DNA from: Calliopsis andreniformis | Taxonomy: Eukaryota; Arthropoda; Insecta; Hymenoptera; Andrenidae | Assembly: GCF_051401765.1 (NCBI RefSeq) | Contig: NC_135067.1 | Coordinates: 20,765,501 to 20,829,500 of the forward strand | DNA length: 64,000 nucleotides | Direction: 5' to 3' | Part shown: piece after piece, positions 25,179 through 36,720 of the stretch | Layout of the letters: every line of letters begins with the position of its first letter | How positions within the stretch are numbered: position 1 is the first letter of the stretch | The notes under the pieces: model-generated | What the model saw: only the letters and a program-made list of their open reading frames with translations | What the model was told of the DNA's origin: nothing | Database searches by the model: none | Position numbers and translations under genes: made by a program

Positions 25179-28100
25179 GTAAGTTAAAAACGACCCATTA
25201 ATTTCTTTCTTTCTCTACCGTTCGGTGTACCATCCCCCTCGAAGGTCAATTAAATCAGGTAAACAATGAAAAAGGGGGAGAGAGAGCAATAGCAGGTAGG
25301 GCAACATTTTTCTTAATTTACGACGCTGCCCCGAAGAGAAAGAGTCCTCGATAATCGGCAGTTCTCGCGGCGTTGTTGAAACCGCGTCGCTTCACCGCTC
25401 GTTTATTTCTTACCTGCTCGGATTAGCAGTGATATCGGCTCGGAACGATGTTACAAGTCGCGGGAATGGAAGAAACGAGGGGACGGACAGCGGAAAGAAA
25501 AGGAGGCACAGAGGGACGAAAGAACGCGCAGGGCGAAAAAGAGAGCAGCACCTATACGGAGAGAGCGTGGAAGAGGGATAGAGGAAGGAGGAAAAAAGGG
25601 TGGGCACTTTATGCGTTTCTTTCGTCGCGGCGTTTCGTTTGCAATAATTTATGCGGGAAGACAGCTTGAGAAATGACCGCTGGCTCCTTGTGCAACCTTA
25701 ATTTGCAACAGTTTACTTCGGGAACGTTTTGAGAAATGGCTGCCGGCGAGATACGAGGGCACGGTCCGCACTACGTTTCTGGCCGGCCTCGCATAAAGAC
25801 ATTTATCGCGGATCGGCCATCGATGAGAGGCGAAAAAAGGAAGGCGAGAAGGTTCCCTCGTTTCGTACCGATAACTGCCTGTAATTAGCGATACGCTCGT
25901 GTGTGGGCGAGCCAAGGGGCGAATCCTACCGAAAGTCCTTATCGCTGACACTGGAACGTATTGTCGGGCTCCGGTCGAAGGGTAAGCGGGATTTAGCGCG
26001 GCAAAGTGAGGAAAAAATCGATCTAATAAATGTAACACCGTTTCGTATAGGCTACGTGGATACGCGACTTAAGGAAGAACAATTTCATTTCTGTTACTGA
26101 CCGTCTGGACGATGGATAAACGGCCTCGAACGAAATGGTTTTCGGTCGAGACACAACTCGGGTTGCTGCAATCGCAGGGATCGCGAAGATCGTTGCATCG
26201 TACGTAACCTCTGATATATCTGTCAGTGCAAAGAGTCGTTGAAACATTAAACTGACCTTTCCGGTTCATTGGACATATATATCGGGCCCCGGTACATACC
26301 CGCGAGACAATTACGCTGTAACGACCCGCGACCACGATCCATCAGAATTCCGTCACGCGTTGTGAGCATAACCATGATTCGATGAAATTCCCTTTCTGCT
26401 GTCTGCCGTCTCTCGCCCCCTTTCGCCGCCGATTTAAACAACAGAATCAAAAATAACGTGCCCGTGTTCCGACGGATTTCTCGGAAACAACTTGCACGCC
26501 GGACTTCTGGGTTATAAATTCGTGGCTTAATTTCAGCCACCGCCGAGAAGCTGAGGAATTCGGCAAAAATCGCGAGATCATCGTCCGTGGTCGCGCCTAG
26601 CGTTATAAATGTCTCTAGCATGCCGCAACCGGTAATATATTGCTTATTGAATGGAAGAAAAAGAGAATGAACGTAAGAGTATCCTTGACAAGAAAACGAG
26701 CCTGGGATCGATCCGAACGGTTCTATCCGTCATTTGAAATTCTGCGTGGTGTTCGTGCAATTATCTAGCTAACAGGATACCTATTGTTCAAGAGGAACTG
26801 TAGAGCTTCTTGGTAAAGATATTGCGAATTCTGCTCGAGCGTTGGACGAGTTCCAATATCGATGTAACATCGAGCACTTTTCATTAAAGTTACCTTCACC
26901 GATCTTTTAACACAAAGCAGGAAAGAAAAGACTCGTTTAAGTAATTCGCATGATTGCACCTACAATTATCTGTCAAGGTTCTTTGTAATTTACAATTAGT
27001 CGGTTTACGACTTCATTATACCTAGTCCATAGGCTTCCTACCTGGACAGCCATCTAGAACATTGAATAAACATCGAAACGGTGAAATCTATCCGCAATGT
27101 ATTGACAACACCCGTATTGTGGAGGCTTCATCCTTCTCGCGTCGAGGAGACTCGATCCTCGTATCGAGAAGGATAGACAGAAGAGGCGCGATGGGCAGCC
27201 GGTGAAAAGGGAAGGAAAAAAAGGAAGGATGGTCAGGGCGCGTGGGGAGGACGGGCCGAGAATAAAGCCGAGCGACGGAGGCGAAAAGCGTGGTAGCGCG
27301 GGATGAAGTCAATTACATTATGCATATGACTGGTGGAAGGCAATACAAGAAGCAATCGGCCAGCGATGGAGGCATGCCACCGCTAAATTAACTACCTACC
27401 TAGTTGTGCGTAATGCAATAATGTATTAGCTGTACTACCACGACGTTGCCCCCCTTCCATCGTCTTTCTTCCCCCTTTTGCGCATTCCTCCACCACGACC
27501 ACGAATATTTACTGTGCTTTCGAGTTTCGATCGCCCTTCCTCTTTTGTCTGCTCGTCCCGATACGCACTCGCGAGTGTTTACGCGTACAAGTGACTCATA
27601 CGATAGTCCCTAGGTACTTGGTTGCGTAAAAAATTACGAGAATGTAAATCACGAGAAGAATAAGGCAATCTCTTTCGATGAAGACACAGGATGAGCACAG
27701 GAGACGTGGAGACTTTTTTCATTCGAACAGGTCTCTATAGTTAGGAGATTAGTTTAGATCCGTCAAGAAAGTTTCGATCTTAACATTGTAGTCAACCGAT
27801 GCTGGTTACTTGTTTAGTATATCTTGGAAAATTGATAAGTACACCCCTGGAGACTCTTCCTGAGACCTCTGCGACAAGTAGTCTCATCCCTCCTTAACTT
27901 CATAAGGAGCTCACAAAACTTAATTTCCATCCCTGACCCACATCCCAGGAGTACCCTGTCTCATGTCTCATCTACTCTTCCTCTCTCTGTTCGTAATTCC
28001 TTCTTCCCATAAACTCCATCAAAGAAACATCGTCGGATCGTATTTTCAATCTCGAAGAACATGCAATCACAGTCGTAATACCTCATAGTATCCACTATAC

Positions 28101-30105
28101 TTATTAAAAAAGACTTCTCGTCCAAGTAATGGCGCAAGAAATAAAACGTCAGTCTAAAGCAAGGACATCCACGCGTCATCAATAGGTACATCACGCAGTC
28201 ACACGAAGGTGGACGTACTACAGGCCGGTTTTATGGTGTAATACAGGCCGCGGTGAGCATCAGGGCCTGGTCTCAAATAAGGCTTTAGTACCTGCGTAAT
28301 ACCGAGTAAAGCTTGCAGTTTATCGGCGCGCTTTACACGGTATGACGACCGAGCAGAACAGTGGAAATCGCGCATGCTCATTGGTGCGCTCGTCCGTATC
28401 GCGAGCGCAAGAAAGGGGAGAGAAAGAAGTAATGGCATCGACGGATCTTTGACACGTAAGAAACAAGAGCGTACCATGAGTCTAGTCTCGCATTCAACTG
28501 GCGATACTCGTCTTCCTTCTGTTAGTTCCTGCCAGAGACGCCAACGTCGCGTTTTCCGATTTTCTGCCGCAATTGGGAATCATAAAATGCGAACACGGAA
28601 GCACAGTTGAAGAGAGTTCGAAAATTGGCCGGAGTCTCTCGGTTAAGTCTAGTCGTCTTCACGATCCTGTTTTACGATCGTCGCGGAGGAAAAAGTAAAA
28701 TTTTCTGCAAAAGCACCCCGTCCATACTCAAGATAACAATTCCTGTCGACGATTGAGTCGAATATCGAGAAAATTGAAGATATTCTTGAAAATCTTCCTC
28801 CTTCTCGAGGGAAGAGAATCTCTTTTGGAGAATCTGAAGTACTCTTCAGAATACAGACATTTTTTTAGAATTTATTACTACTCAAATGGCTTCTCGACAG
28901 AGGAATTTATTTAGAGATTTGAACTATTCATATTCACCACATAATCACGACAACCATTCACAGAAATCACATTAAGATTCATATAGCGACAGTATCGCTT
29001 CTCGAAGAGTAGCTGATCCAGGCAAATGACCTCATTACAAATCTACGAGGATGTCGGACCTCGCAATAATGCAGGATCGGGCGTGAGGCGATATTCCAGA
29101 CGTTATGTATGCCGTGGTACGTAGGTGTGTGGCAGAGTACACGAAAGCAGGCTTAACGGAGAGGCAACCCTTTATCTTGACACGAGTGGCGTACGACTGG
29201 TCCAGCGGAGCGTGAAAAATGCTCGCGCGAGCGATCTCTTAACGGCCAGTCAGTCTTATCTCTTAACGGCGGCTTTTCATTTCGCGAGAGTCACCTAACG
29301 ACCGCCTTTAAGAGCCGACGGAGATACTCGTCGCCGATCCGATATCGGGCAAGCGAATCGGGAGGCTCTGATCGATGGAACCGATACTTATATCGGAATA
29401 TCGAGCTGAAGGGAAAAAGATCTCATGGATCTGCATCCGCGAGTGGAGCAGATCGGTGGCTACTCTCCACGGAGCAATTGTCGTCACGCCGCGGCAGCAA
29501 TTAGACAGCCACAATCTCCTTACACTCGCGAACAAGCTGCTAGACTTCCTACCCCCCCAAGGCCGAAAGAAGTATTTACTCGAACCCGTTTCAGCGTCTC
29601 ATGCTCCCTATCACAAGATTCCATTGTCCACTGGAACACCTCGCCGCTTCACGCTCCATGATCCAGCTATCGGAGATCTATATCAACTCCGATATCCACT
29701 CCATTAATTATACTCCACTGGATTGTTTCCGCCCCGATTTCGCACGCAGGTGTATTTTTATCGCCCACTCGATCCCCGACGCGTAAAAGTCTCAGCCGTT
29801 TCTACGACTGGAACGCCGCAGAATGCAGACGCATGCACGTCGCGCAGTCGTGAAAAGAGAGCGAAGGAGAGAAGGCAGAAAGCGACGTCCATGACTAACC
29901 AACGTGATCATCCCTTAATAGAATTCTCGCGGTGCTGATGACCTTGAGATAGGGGGACACCACCTCTCTGCTCGTGTCCCCGATTCGCCTGTAGCAGAAG
30001 AGAACTCTATTAATCACGAACGAGGGCCTCGGTCGGTCGTTTCGAAAATACAAACCGGGTCTGTGGATTTTTGCGCGGCTACGAAACCGGCTCGACCACC
30101 GACCA

Positions 30106-30110
<5 letters not shown>
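25179..30110. other. Non-coding stretch
   Basis: Purine/CpG-rich at 25.4-26.6 kb. There the minus strand has a good donor (GAGCAG|GTAAGAAA, at about 25417) closing a 65-codon Ser/Phe/Pro-rich frame. AT-rich segments lie at about 26.6-27.1 and 28.7-29.0 kb. No domain recognised in any frame. Confidence 0.4.

Positions 30111-30148
<38 letters not shown>
30111..30148. repeat. (TC)19 microsatellite
   Basis: Thirty-eight uninterrupted bases of TC. In one + frame this reads as Ser-Leu repeats, which explains a spurious open frame across it. (GA/TC)n is also the binding word of GAGA-type factors in insects. Confidence 0.95.
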
Positions 30149-30150
<2 letters not shown>

Positions 30151-33100
30151 CGCGACGACCGATAAGAAGAGGAGAGTTTTCTGTTTTTGCGGTTTTACAC
30201 TGAGTCAGGCATTAGTAACGGGAATACCAGCGACGCGGGCGTTCTCGCGGGCAAATCGACCGGTGTATCGACGGACAAATTACTGGCCGCGACTTTAACG
30301 GCGCGCCGTGTGAAAACGATGACCGTGAGATTAAAGTATTATTTTCCGACCGCCGCGATCTTGGACGAAATAAAACGAGATCGGGGACTGGTGACCTTTG
30401 CCGACTAGCTCGTTCGAGCGAATTACGCGCGATCGTTAGATAACAGTCATCCGGACGGGCCCGTTTCGGTGTGGCGAACGCGACGAAGCATGCACGATGC
30501 ATGGTGTTGTTTAAGCATCGATGACTTCGAGTCACGGTGATCTTTTTAGGATCGGAGGTGAGAATCGAAGGAACGGTCTGCTGCGCGCGTTGATGGTTTC
30601 TTTTGGGGCGAACATGAGTGGACGATTTAAAGCGTAGAGAGAGAAAATTAGTGTCTTTTATAGGGAGAGAGTAGATTTAGAGAGTACAGAATTGACTTTT
30701 TCACATAGACCTGTATCTTAACTCCCACGTTCACGTAAGATTACATATTATTCAGTTAAAAGTGAGTACGAAATAAACTCGCAGTCGAATGGGTTAATTT
30801 AGCCGGGTCACGTTAAGGGATTCCAGATACTCGCGATAGGGCAGGTTGAGCCTAGACGACTAACGCCATTGATTGCACGTAATAAGGGTGATTGAAAATC
30901 CAAGTACAGGGATAGGGTGCCGCGCGACCGTTTTCCCATCGTTTCGCGTGGGCAGCGTTTTATCTACCGTTGCCGATTGACGGAACGTCAGTACCTGGAT
31001 GCAAATTACCGCAGATTATTGGTTAGCAGGATCGCGACCGTGCCGATGGTTTTTCTACGAACCGAAGACAGCGACGCGATCGCGCGGCTGAAGACACCGG
31101 ACGCTCTCTCCTCTCGCCCCAAATCCGCTGGGAAAGAAGCACGCAAAGGTCCCAAAGATGGCTGATGCCCGTGTAACCAACACCATCCAGGGCAGCCATT
31201 TGCGAGACATAAGGAATCCGATACGGGGTTTTGATCTCCATAAGCCCACCCTCGATCGTGTTACCCGCGGACACCTCGCTCGGTGCAACAAAGATGGCCG
31301 TGGTGGCTCCGCGATATTCGCCATTATGCGAACGACCACGGGTCTCGCGCGCCGCTGCATCGTCGATGCCCTTTTTTGACCTCTGCTTTGAGGTTAATCA
31401 TCCTCTTTGTCGTCCGTTCCCTTCTCTCGACCCGAGAGATCCTGCGGAAAGAGGCTGGCGGAGGAGGAACTCGGTCGAATCGGTCGTTACCAGGGAAAGA
31501 ACGGAGGACGGTATGCGATAACTCTTTCGAGGCACGTCTCGAATCTTCGTTCGTTTAACGAGCTTCGAGAAAAAGGACATAGAGATCCTGAGAATTCTTG
31601 CTTTACTTTTAAAAGAATGGGAATCTTCGATCATGCTCGTAATTTCTATTTATCACGCGATTTATACCACTTCATTTACTGAAATTAATTTCCTAGAGCA
31701 AGACTGTATACTCAGGCTTTTTCTAAAAAAAAAAATATCCTAGCCAGAACCGTTTAGCCTATCACAGACAGTAATTACCCATAAATTAATACACAGGATC
31801 TGCGCTCTCTCTTCCTGGCATCAGTCTTCACGCGCAATCCTTTTCCCATGTCGCAGCAGTATCGGGTGCAGCTAGCTAGATAGCAGCTCCATTAGATTAC
31901 CTCCATCAAGGATCTACGTTTAATGAATTATAGATGGTTACAGTAGTTACATCCTCGGGATAACGCCTACGTACCGATCCAGAAAGAGCAGTATCGGCGA
32001 TTTCGCGTGGGTGACGTCACCCTCGATTTACTCGTCGCGGGAAGAGCGTATTTTAGCGCGAAAGCGGAGGTATCGATTCAATTTGCCGCACGCGATCGCT
32101 GCCGAACGGTGTTGAGCAACGCCAGTTCTGTATCTGTCGCTGGATAGGATTGGAAAGGAGAAACTGTGCGGCGACCGACACCGATGATACCGATAATTAA
32201 TACATGCATTGTCTCTCGCTGCTCGTTTTAATTCCCGCGCCTTATCGAGCGAGCAGACACGAGGAGAGGGACTGTGGGTGATCGAGAATGTCTCCGCAAT
32301 GAATCACGCGGTGCACGGTAGTTATGTAAGCCATTGTTATTGGACGGTAAATCAATGGGTTCCGTACCATGGGAGGTCTGATATAGCTCCTTCGAGAAGA
32401 AACTTATTTTTGGGAAGGACCCATTGACGGTAAATCACATTACGTGTTATTGCTTCTGAAAAAGCGAGCAGTTCGCGTATGATGCCTCTTTTGGAGCACC
32501 CTGTACAGGCACGATAATCGCTAAGAATTTCGGCTTATTGGCCTGAATTAAACGAGAAGATAAACCCTGAGTATTTCTTAACAAAACATCTGGAGAATGA
32601 GCTTCACTTCGCATAACAACTTTTTTCGTGCAATCTCATTGAGACGATGTAGCAAAAAAATACCGTAATTCCGTTGAATCTCCATCGTTGGTCTGTAATA
32701 AGCTTAATTAAAGCTAGTCTAAAACAGACCTATTCGATTCCACAGAAATGATCGTGCTCTATGAGGTTGTCCGTCTCCGACACTCGTTAACCTTAGACAA
32801 ACGACAAGAAGTTCCAGCACCTCGTAAACCTCTGCTATATTTGCTAAAATAGTTTACATCTTAATGGGCACTAAGGAAATGGAGTAGGGGCAGCAGATTA
32901 AGAGGGACCATTACGCGATGTTTCAAGCCAAAACGTTCTCAGACCGAGGAGTATTACCGTTAATTAATACCAAACGTTCCCTCTTCATCGTACCCGCTCG
33001 CCCAGGCGAGCCTGTACTCTTTTCACGCGAAGCGGAGAAGAGCCTTGCGGGATAACAGCTTCTCCGCCGTCGAAGCCCGAAAGCAAGAATACCGCTCTAA

Positions 33101-35230
33101 TGAATTATGGGACGTACAGTAGTTATATCGGCGTGTACCGGCTATATAACAAGCAACGAGGACGTGGCTGATACTACAGGAGAGAGTGGGCGCTCTCTCT
33201 CTCCATCTCCTCTCCGTTTCGCGAGCGAGCGCACGCTCCGGGTTACGAGCGAGAGCGAGATTGATTTCGCAATCGAAACCTAAGAATAGCGCAGTAAAAC
33301 GTACTGGGCGAACTTACTACGGTGCCCAGTGTCGATCTATCCGTGTACACCTATGTGGGTGTCGGTGGGAGAACGCGCGCGCAACCACTACCGGTTTTGG
33401 GACGTAAATCAAGGATAGCGGAGTGCAATCGATGTGCAATTTCGCGCGAGCGTGCTCTCGCGAGCTCCGAGGACTGCAGACGAGTTTATTAGCCCGGTGA
33501 AAAAGCCCGAAAAACATCGTAAACGTATAATATTATAATAGAAATCGGTGCGTTACAGCGTCGCGCGTATGAAAACCGATACCCCGTCTTAATTGAACGC
33601 CGCGGCTTAATGTCACCGTGATTGTTTCCATTACGAAGGGATCGAATGCGCGATCCTCACGATTCCCATCAGCGATCGGGAACGACGATACGATCGTCGG
33701 AGGAGCCAGACAATTTGTAACCGCTGGATACGCGTGTTACCACGACGATCACGCGATCCGGCTGCTGTTACACCGGTAAATGCTGTTGCGCCCCGACAGA
33801 GGAACACCTACGGACGATCGTTTTTTCGAAATTGAAGCTTGTACTGCGGCGGGGATCGCGACGAGGAGACGAAGCGGACCCTTAACGAGACGAAGGCATC
33901 GATGCCCTCGACAACGAGCAGCCTCGTTAAAAACAAAAGCGCAACGCGCCTGGACGCCGCCTGGGCGAATCTTCTTTTCCGAGAACCTCTAAGTGCGTAC
34001 GTGTCAGGAAGGGGCTTAATGAAGACGCGTTTCCATGAAACTCAAAGTACCCGACCACAAGGAAGATTATACGGGACGCGCTTCCTATCCCCTTCGTCCG
34101 ATGAAACTCGAACTACTTTATGAATAGGATTAATAAAATCTTAGACGGAGAGGGCGAGCTCGGGAAGGCTTCTGCGGCTGGATCATTAACTTCGCTGCTA
34201 CCGCTGCTGGGAGATCGTTCTAACGAGAGACGGTTACGACTCGGAGCCAGATTTTTTCCGAGCGAATAGAGATGAAAATATGAAAGTCAGATATTTCTAG
34301 AAGAATCTTGGGGCTTATAGGTCACCGTGCGAAGCTAGCTTTGCAAATTCCTTTTTTAGAAAGTTTCTTGCTCCTGATGAAGACTTCGATATTGCGCGAA
34401 AAAAAAAGTGGTACACGAGACCGTGACCCCTGGCTCGTCTTCTGTCACGACATCAACCTGTTCCAAAAGCAAGACATGACAGAGGGAAAAAAAGGAAGAC
34501 ACGTTTGGACAGATCTGCAAAAGAGTCGTCGGGCGAAACTGGAAGTAACTGGATCTCCACGATTCTCCGTCTCTTTCCCCTGTGTTCTTTGGGTCCTGGT
34601 TCGCGAGTATTCTTCGCGGGACAACGCGCGAAACGGTCCATAGCGCACGACAGCACCACCATAATACGGCCCGAAGACTTTGGCCAAGAGGCCCCCGTAA
34701 GAGCACTATACCCCAGGCCCACGGTTACGAGCCGCTGCAGCCGACCGTTTTCTCGCTCTTTTTTCTCCATTTTTTCTTCACGCTGGAAGGCTGCTGCACC
34801 TTCGTAGACCGGTGGTGCTGGTGGTGCTGGTGGTGCACGGAATAGTCTGGCCCTGGCATCAAAGGACGAGTGGGACCAGGACGTCGACGTAGGTGTGAAT
34901 GTAGTCAAATCACATCAGCCTCACTTTGGCCGACACTCAAATGGAAGAAGAAAAGGGAGAGGCAGGAGGATGGGGAGGGAGGCGAAGAAAAGCATCCCTT
35001 CTTGGTCCTTCTTACACCCCCACCCCATTGGCGTATCCGCCATTCTCACGAGGCACACCGTATTCTCTGGAAACCCTGCGTGTGTACCGTGCCCTGTTCC
35101 CTCTTCTGCTTTCCCTCCCGCGTCTCTCCCGACGCATACCGCCGCACTTCCGGTAGACGCGTAAAATATATCGCCTCTCCTCCCCCTACTCGCGAGTCGC
35201 CTTTGTTCCACGACCGTCTTCTTTGCCTAG
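30149..35230. other. CpG-rich stretch, no supported gene
   Basis: Mostly CpG-rich with many short overlapping frames on both strands. A TATA-like GGCTATATAAC near 33140 is followed by GAGAG/CTCTC words at about 33180-33215, but no initiator is evident. From about 34.4 kb overlapping frames of 80-150 codons on both strands reflect composition. Confidence 0.4.
34811..34836. repeat. Three tandem 9-base units
   Basis: GGTGGTGCT repeated three times, with the last base changed. It is trivial by itself. Confidence 0.85.
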
Positions 35231-35539
35231 CCGACCAGCGAGGCGACAGTTTTGTCGGCGGCACTTTCGAATCTTCAAGTAGCGTTGACAGAGATTTTTG
35301 GGCAGTTTAGTCAAACTAGAGAACAATTATTGAGACACTTTTCTAATAGTATGAAATACAATTTTAAAGTTGCAGACTCAATAGAGTATTCTGAGTTGAA
35401 GAATCGCTTTAGAAGGTTGAATAGTCTCCCGTATACAATTAAAAGAGAATGCCAAGTTTCTCGTAGTAGCTCTCGATCAAGGAGCGGTCTGTCTCAACAC
35501 AGAACAGGCCCTTCTCGCTTATTTATTTTTCCATCGTAA
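35231..35539 (+). CDS. Coding-like block with strong acceptor, unidentified
   Basis: A long pyrimidine tract ending in CTTCTTTGCCTAG closes at 35230. The frame beginning exactly there is open for 102 codons to TAA at 35537. The DNA becomes AT-richer than its GC-rich flanks, and codon use is smooth. The first ~35 residues (with SAALSNLQVALTEIFGQF) have hydrophobic spacing like an amphipathic helix. Then comes a polar, charged part (EYSELKNRFRRLNSL) and a basic Arg/Ser tail (SRSSSRSRSG). After the stop the same frame stays open to TGA at 35701-35703, with six serines and a Pro/Glu-rich end. The block could be a terminal exon, a gene with one stop gained, or a fragment of a mobile element's structural protein. 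No polyadenylation signal is close by. I do not recognise the family. Confidence 0.4.
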   Translation, partial: PTSEATVLSAALSNLQVALTEIFGQFSQTREQLLRHFSNSMKYNFKVADSIEYSELKNRFRRLNSLPYTIKRECQVSRSSSRSRSGLSQHRTGPSRLFIFPS

Positions 35540-35703
35540 CAACTCGAGTCATTACTCAGCAGCAGCAGCAGTAGCATGAAGCACCATAGAGCAGGCTCCG
35601 TAGGAAGGAATCATTGTTTTCGCCCACCCTGTGAAAGCGAGGCACCCGTGGTTCCCCCGGTTCAATCACCAGCCACTGAGGACCCGGCTGACGTTATCCA
35701 ATG
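35540..35703 (+). pseudogene. Same-frame continuation after a stop
   Basis: Directly beyond the TAA at 35537-35539 the same frame continues for 54 codons: a CAG/AGC run giving serines, then a His/Arg-rich part, then PPVQSPATEDPADVIQ and TGA. Continuity in one frame over a stop suggests a single substitution in a once longer frame, but chance remains possible. The serine run lies on a short AGC repeat at 35560-35571. Confidence 0.2.
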
Positions 35704-36060
35704 ATTTTCGTCTCTTTCTCGTTAGCATCGACACGCGTGCATTAATTAATCTGGACCGGATAAACCCTCGTCCCTCTTTCACTCTCTAGTCTACGGGATT
35801 CCCGTGAAACGAGCTGAACCACCCCGCGATTCTGCTTTCCAATCAAACTTTCCCTCTCCCATAGGTATAAAATGTATAACGAGTGACAGGAAAAAGGAGA
35901 CGGAAAAAGGGCGACGGGGGCGGGTTGGCGAGGGGTCGTCGTCATCGGTGTACATAACGCGGCCGTCGGGGCCATAGGGGGAGAATATCATGCGAGAAAC
36001 CATGGTGTTCTCGAACGTGGGCCCCTGTAAGAAGATCCAGGCCAACGATTGGTCGATGGC
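35704..36060. other. Non-coding stretch
   Basis: CpG-rich with short overlapping frames on both strands. Nothing recognised. Confidence 0.45.
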
Positions 36061-36720
36061 GCACCCCTTGCATGCACGTGGGCGTGCATACATGATATTG
36101 AAGCACGTCGGTGTGGCCACGTGCACGCATCGGGAAGCGTGTGTGGGCGCAGCTCGAGAAAAAGGGTTACTATACACCGCGTGCGTGCAAGCAACCCCAC
36201 GAGAGAGGGGCTGGAAGTCATTCTGTCCCCCTTTTCCTTTCCCTTTTGTTTACCTTAGGGCCGATCATTAAAATGGCCGCCGTATCGGCGGCTTCTCATT
36301 GGCTGACGCTTCCCTTGCGCCCTGCGCCCCCCTACGCCCCCCTTCGCCCCCCAGCAACCCTTGTCCACGATAGAACACGCTCATTGTCGAGGACGGACCG
36401 ACTGCACCGTGCACCGTGCCTAGCCCTTCCGTTGGAGGGGTTTTTACATCACGAGGGCGCTTCTTTGCGCGCACCTACTAGAGGCCTCTCCTCGAGGATC
36501 TGGCACGGAATAGAACGAGGAGCAAGGAATCGCTTTGAGCAGAGAGATGGGGGGAATTTGTTTTGATTCGAAGCCACTCGGGTGACTCAGCGCGCGATTT
36601 TAAAAAATTAATCTCCCCTTAGGCCGTCTCTAGGCGCTGCGCCATTTCATCCCCGTGATTCCGTAGGCTTTATCTAAACCAACCCTCGCGAGATATGGCG
36701 GCCGGGGCTTTTTCTGACCC
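36061..36720. promoter_or_regulatory. CpG-rich, promoter-like segment
   Basis: Two perfect CACGTG E-boxes lie at 36075-36080 and 36118-36123. ATGGCCGCC at 36273-36281 is followed by a reversed CCAAT box (ATTGG, 36298-36302). A second ATGGCGGCC is at 36695-36703. ATGGC-type words are the core of YY1/Pho sites. The segment is CpG-dense and has C-rich runs at 36325-36355. Together these resemble a broad, TATA-less promoter. No start site can be pinned down and the strand is unknown, although coding-like blocks follow on + at 39-41 kb. Confidence 0.3.

Noticed and set aside
27820..27960. Possible third copy of the promoter-bearing repeat (GATAAGTACACCCCTGG)
   Set aside because: About 13 of 18 bases match around the TATA position, but the upstream block is absent and the initiator distance is wrong.
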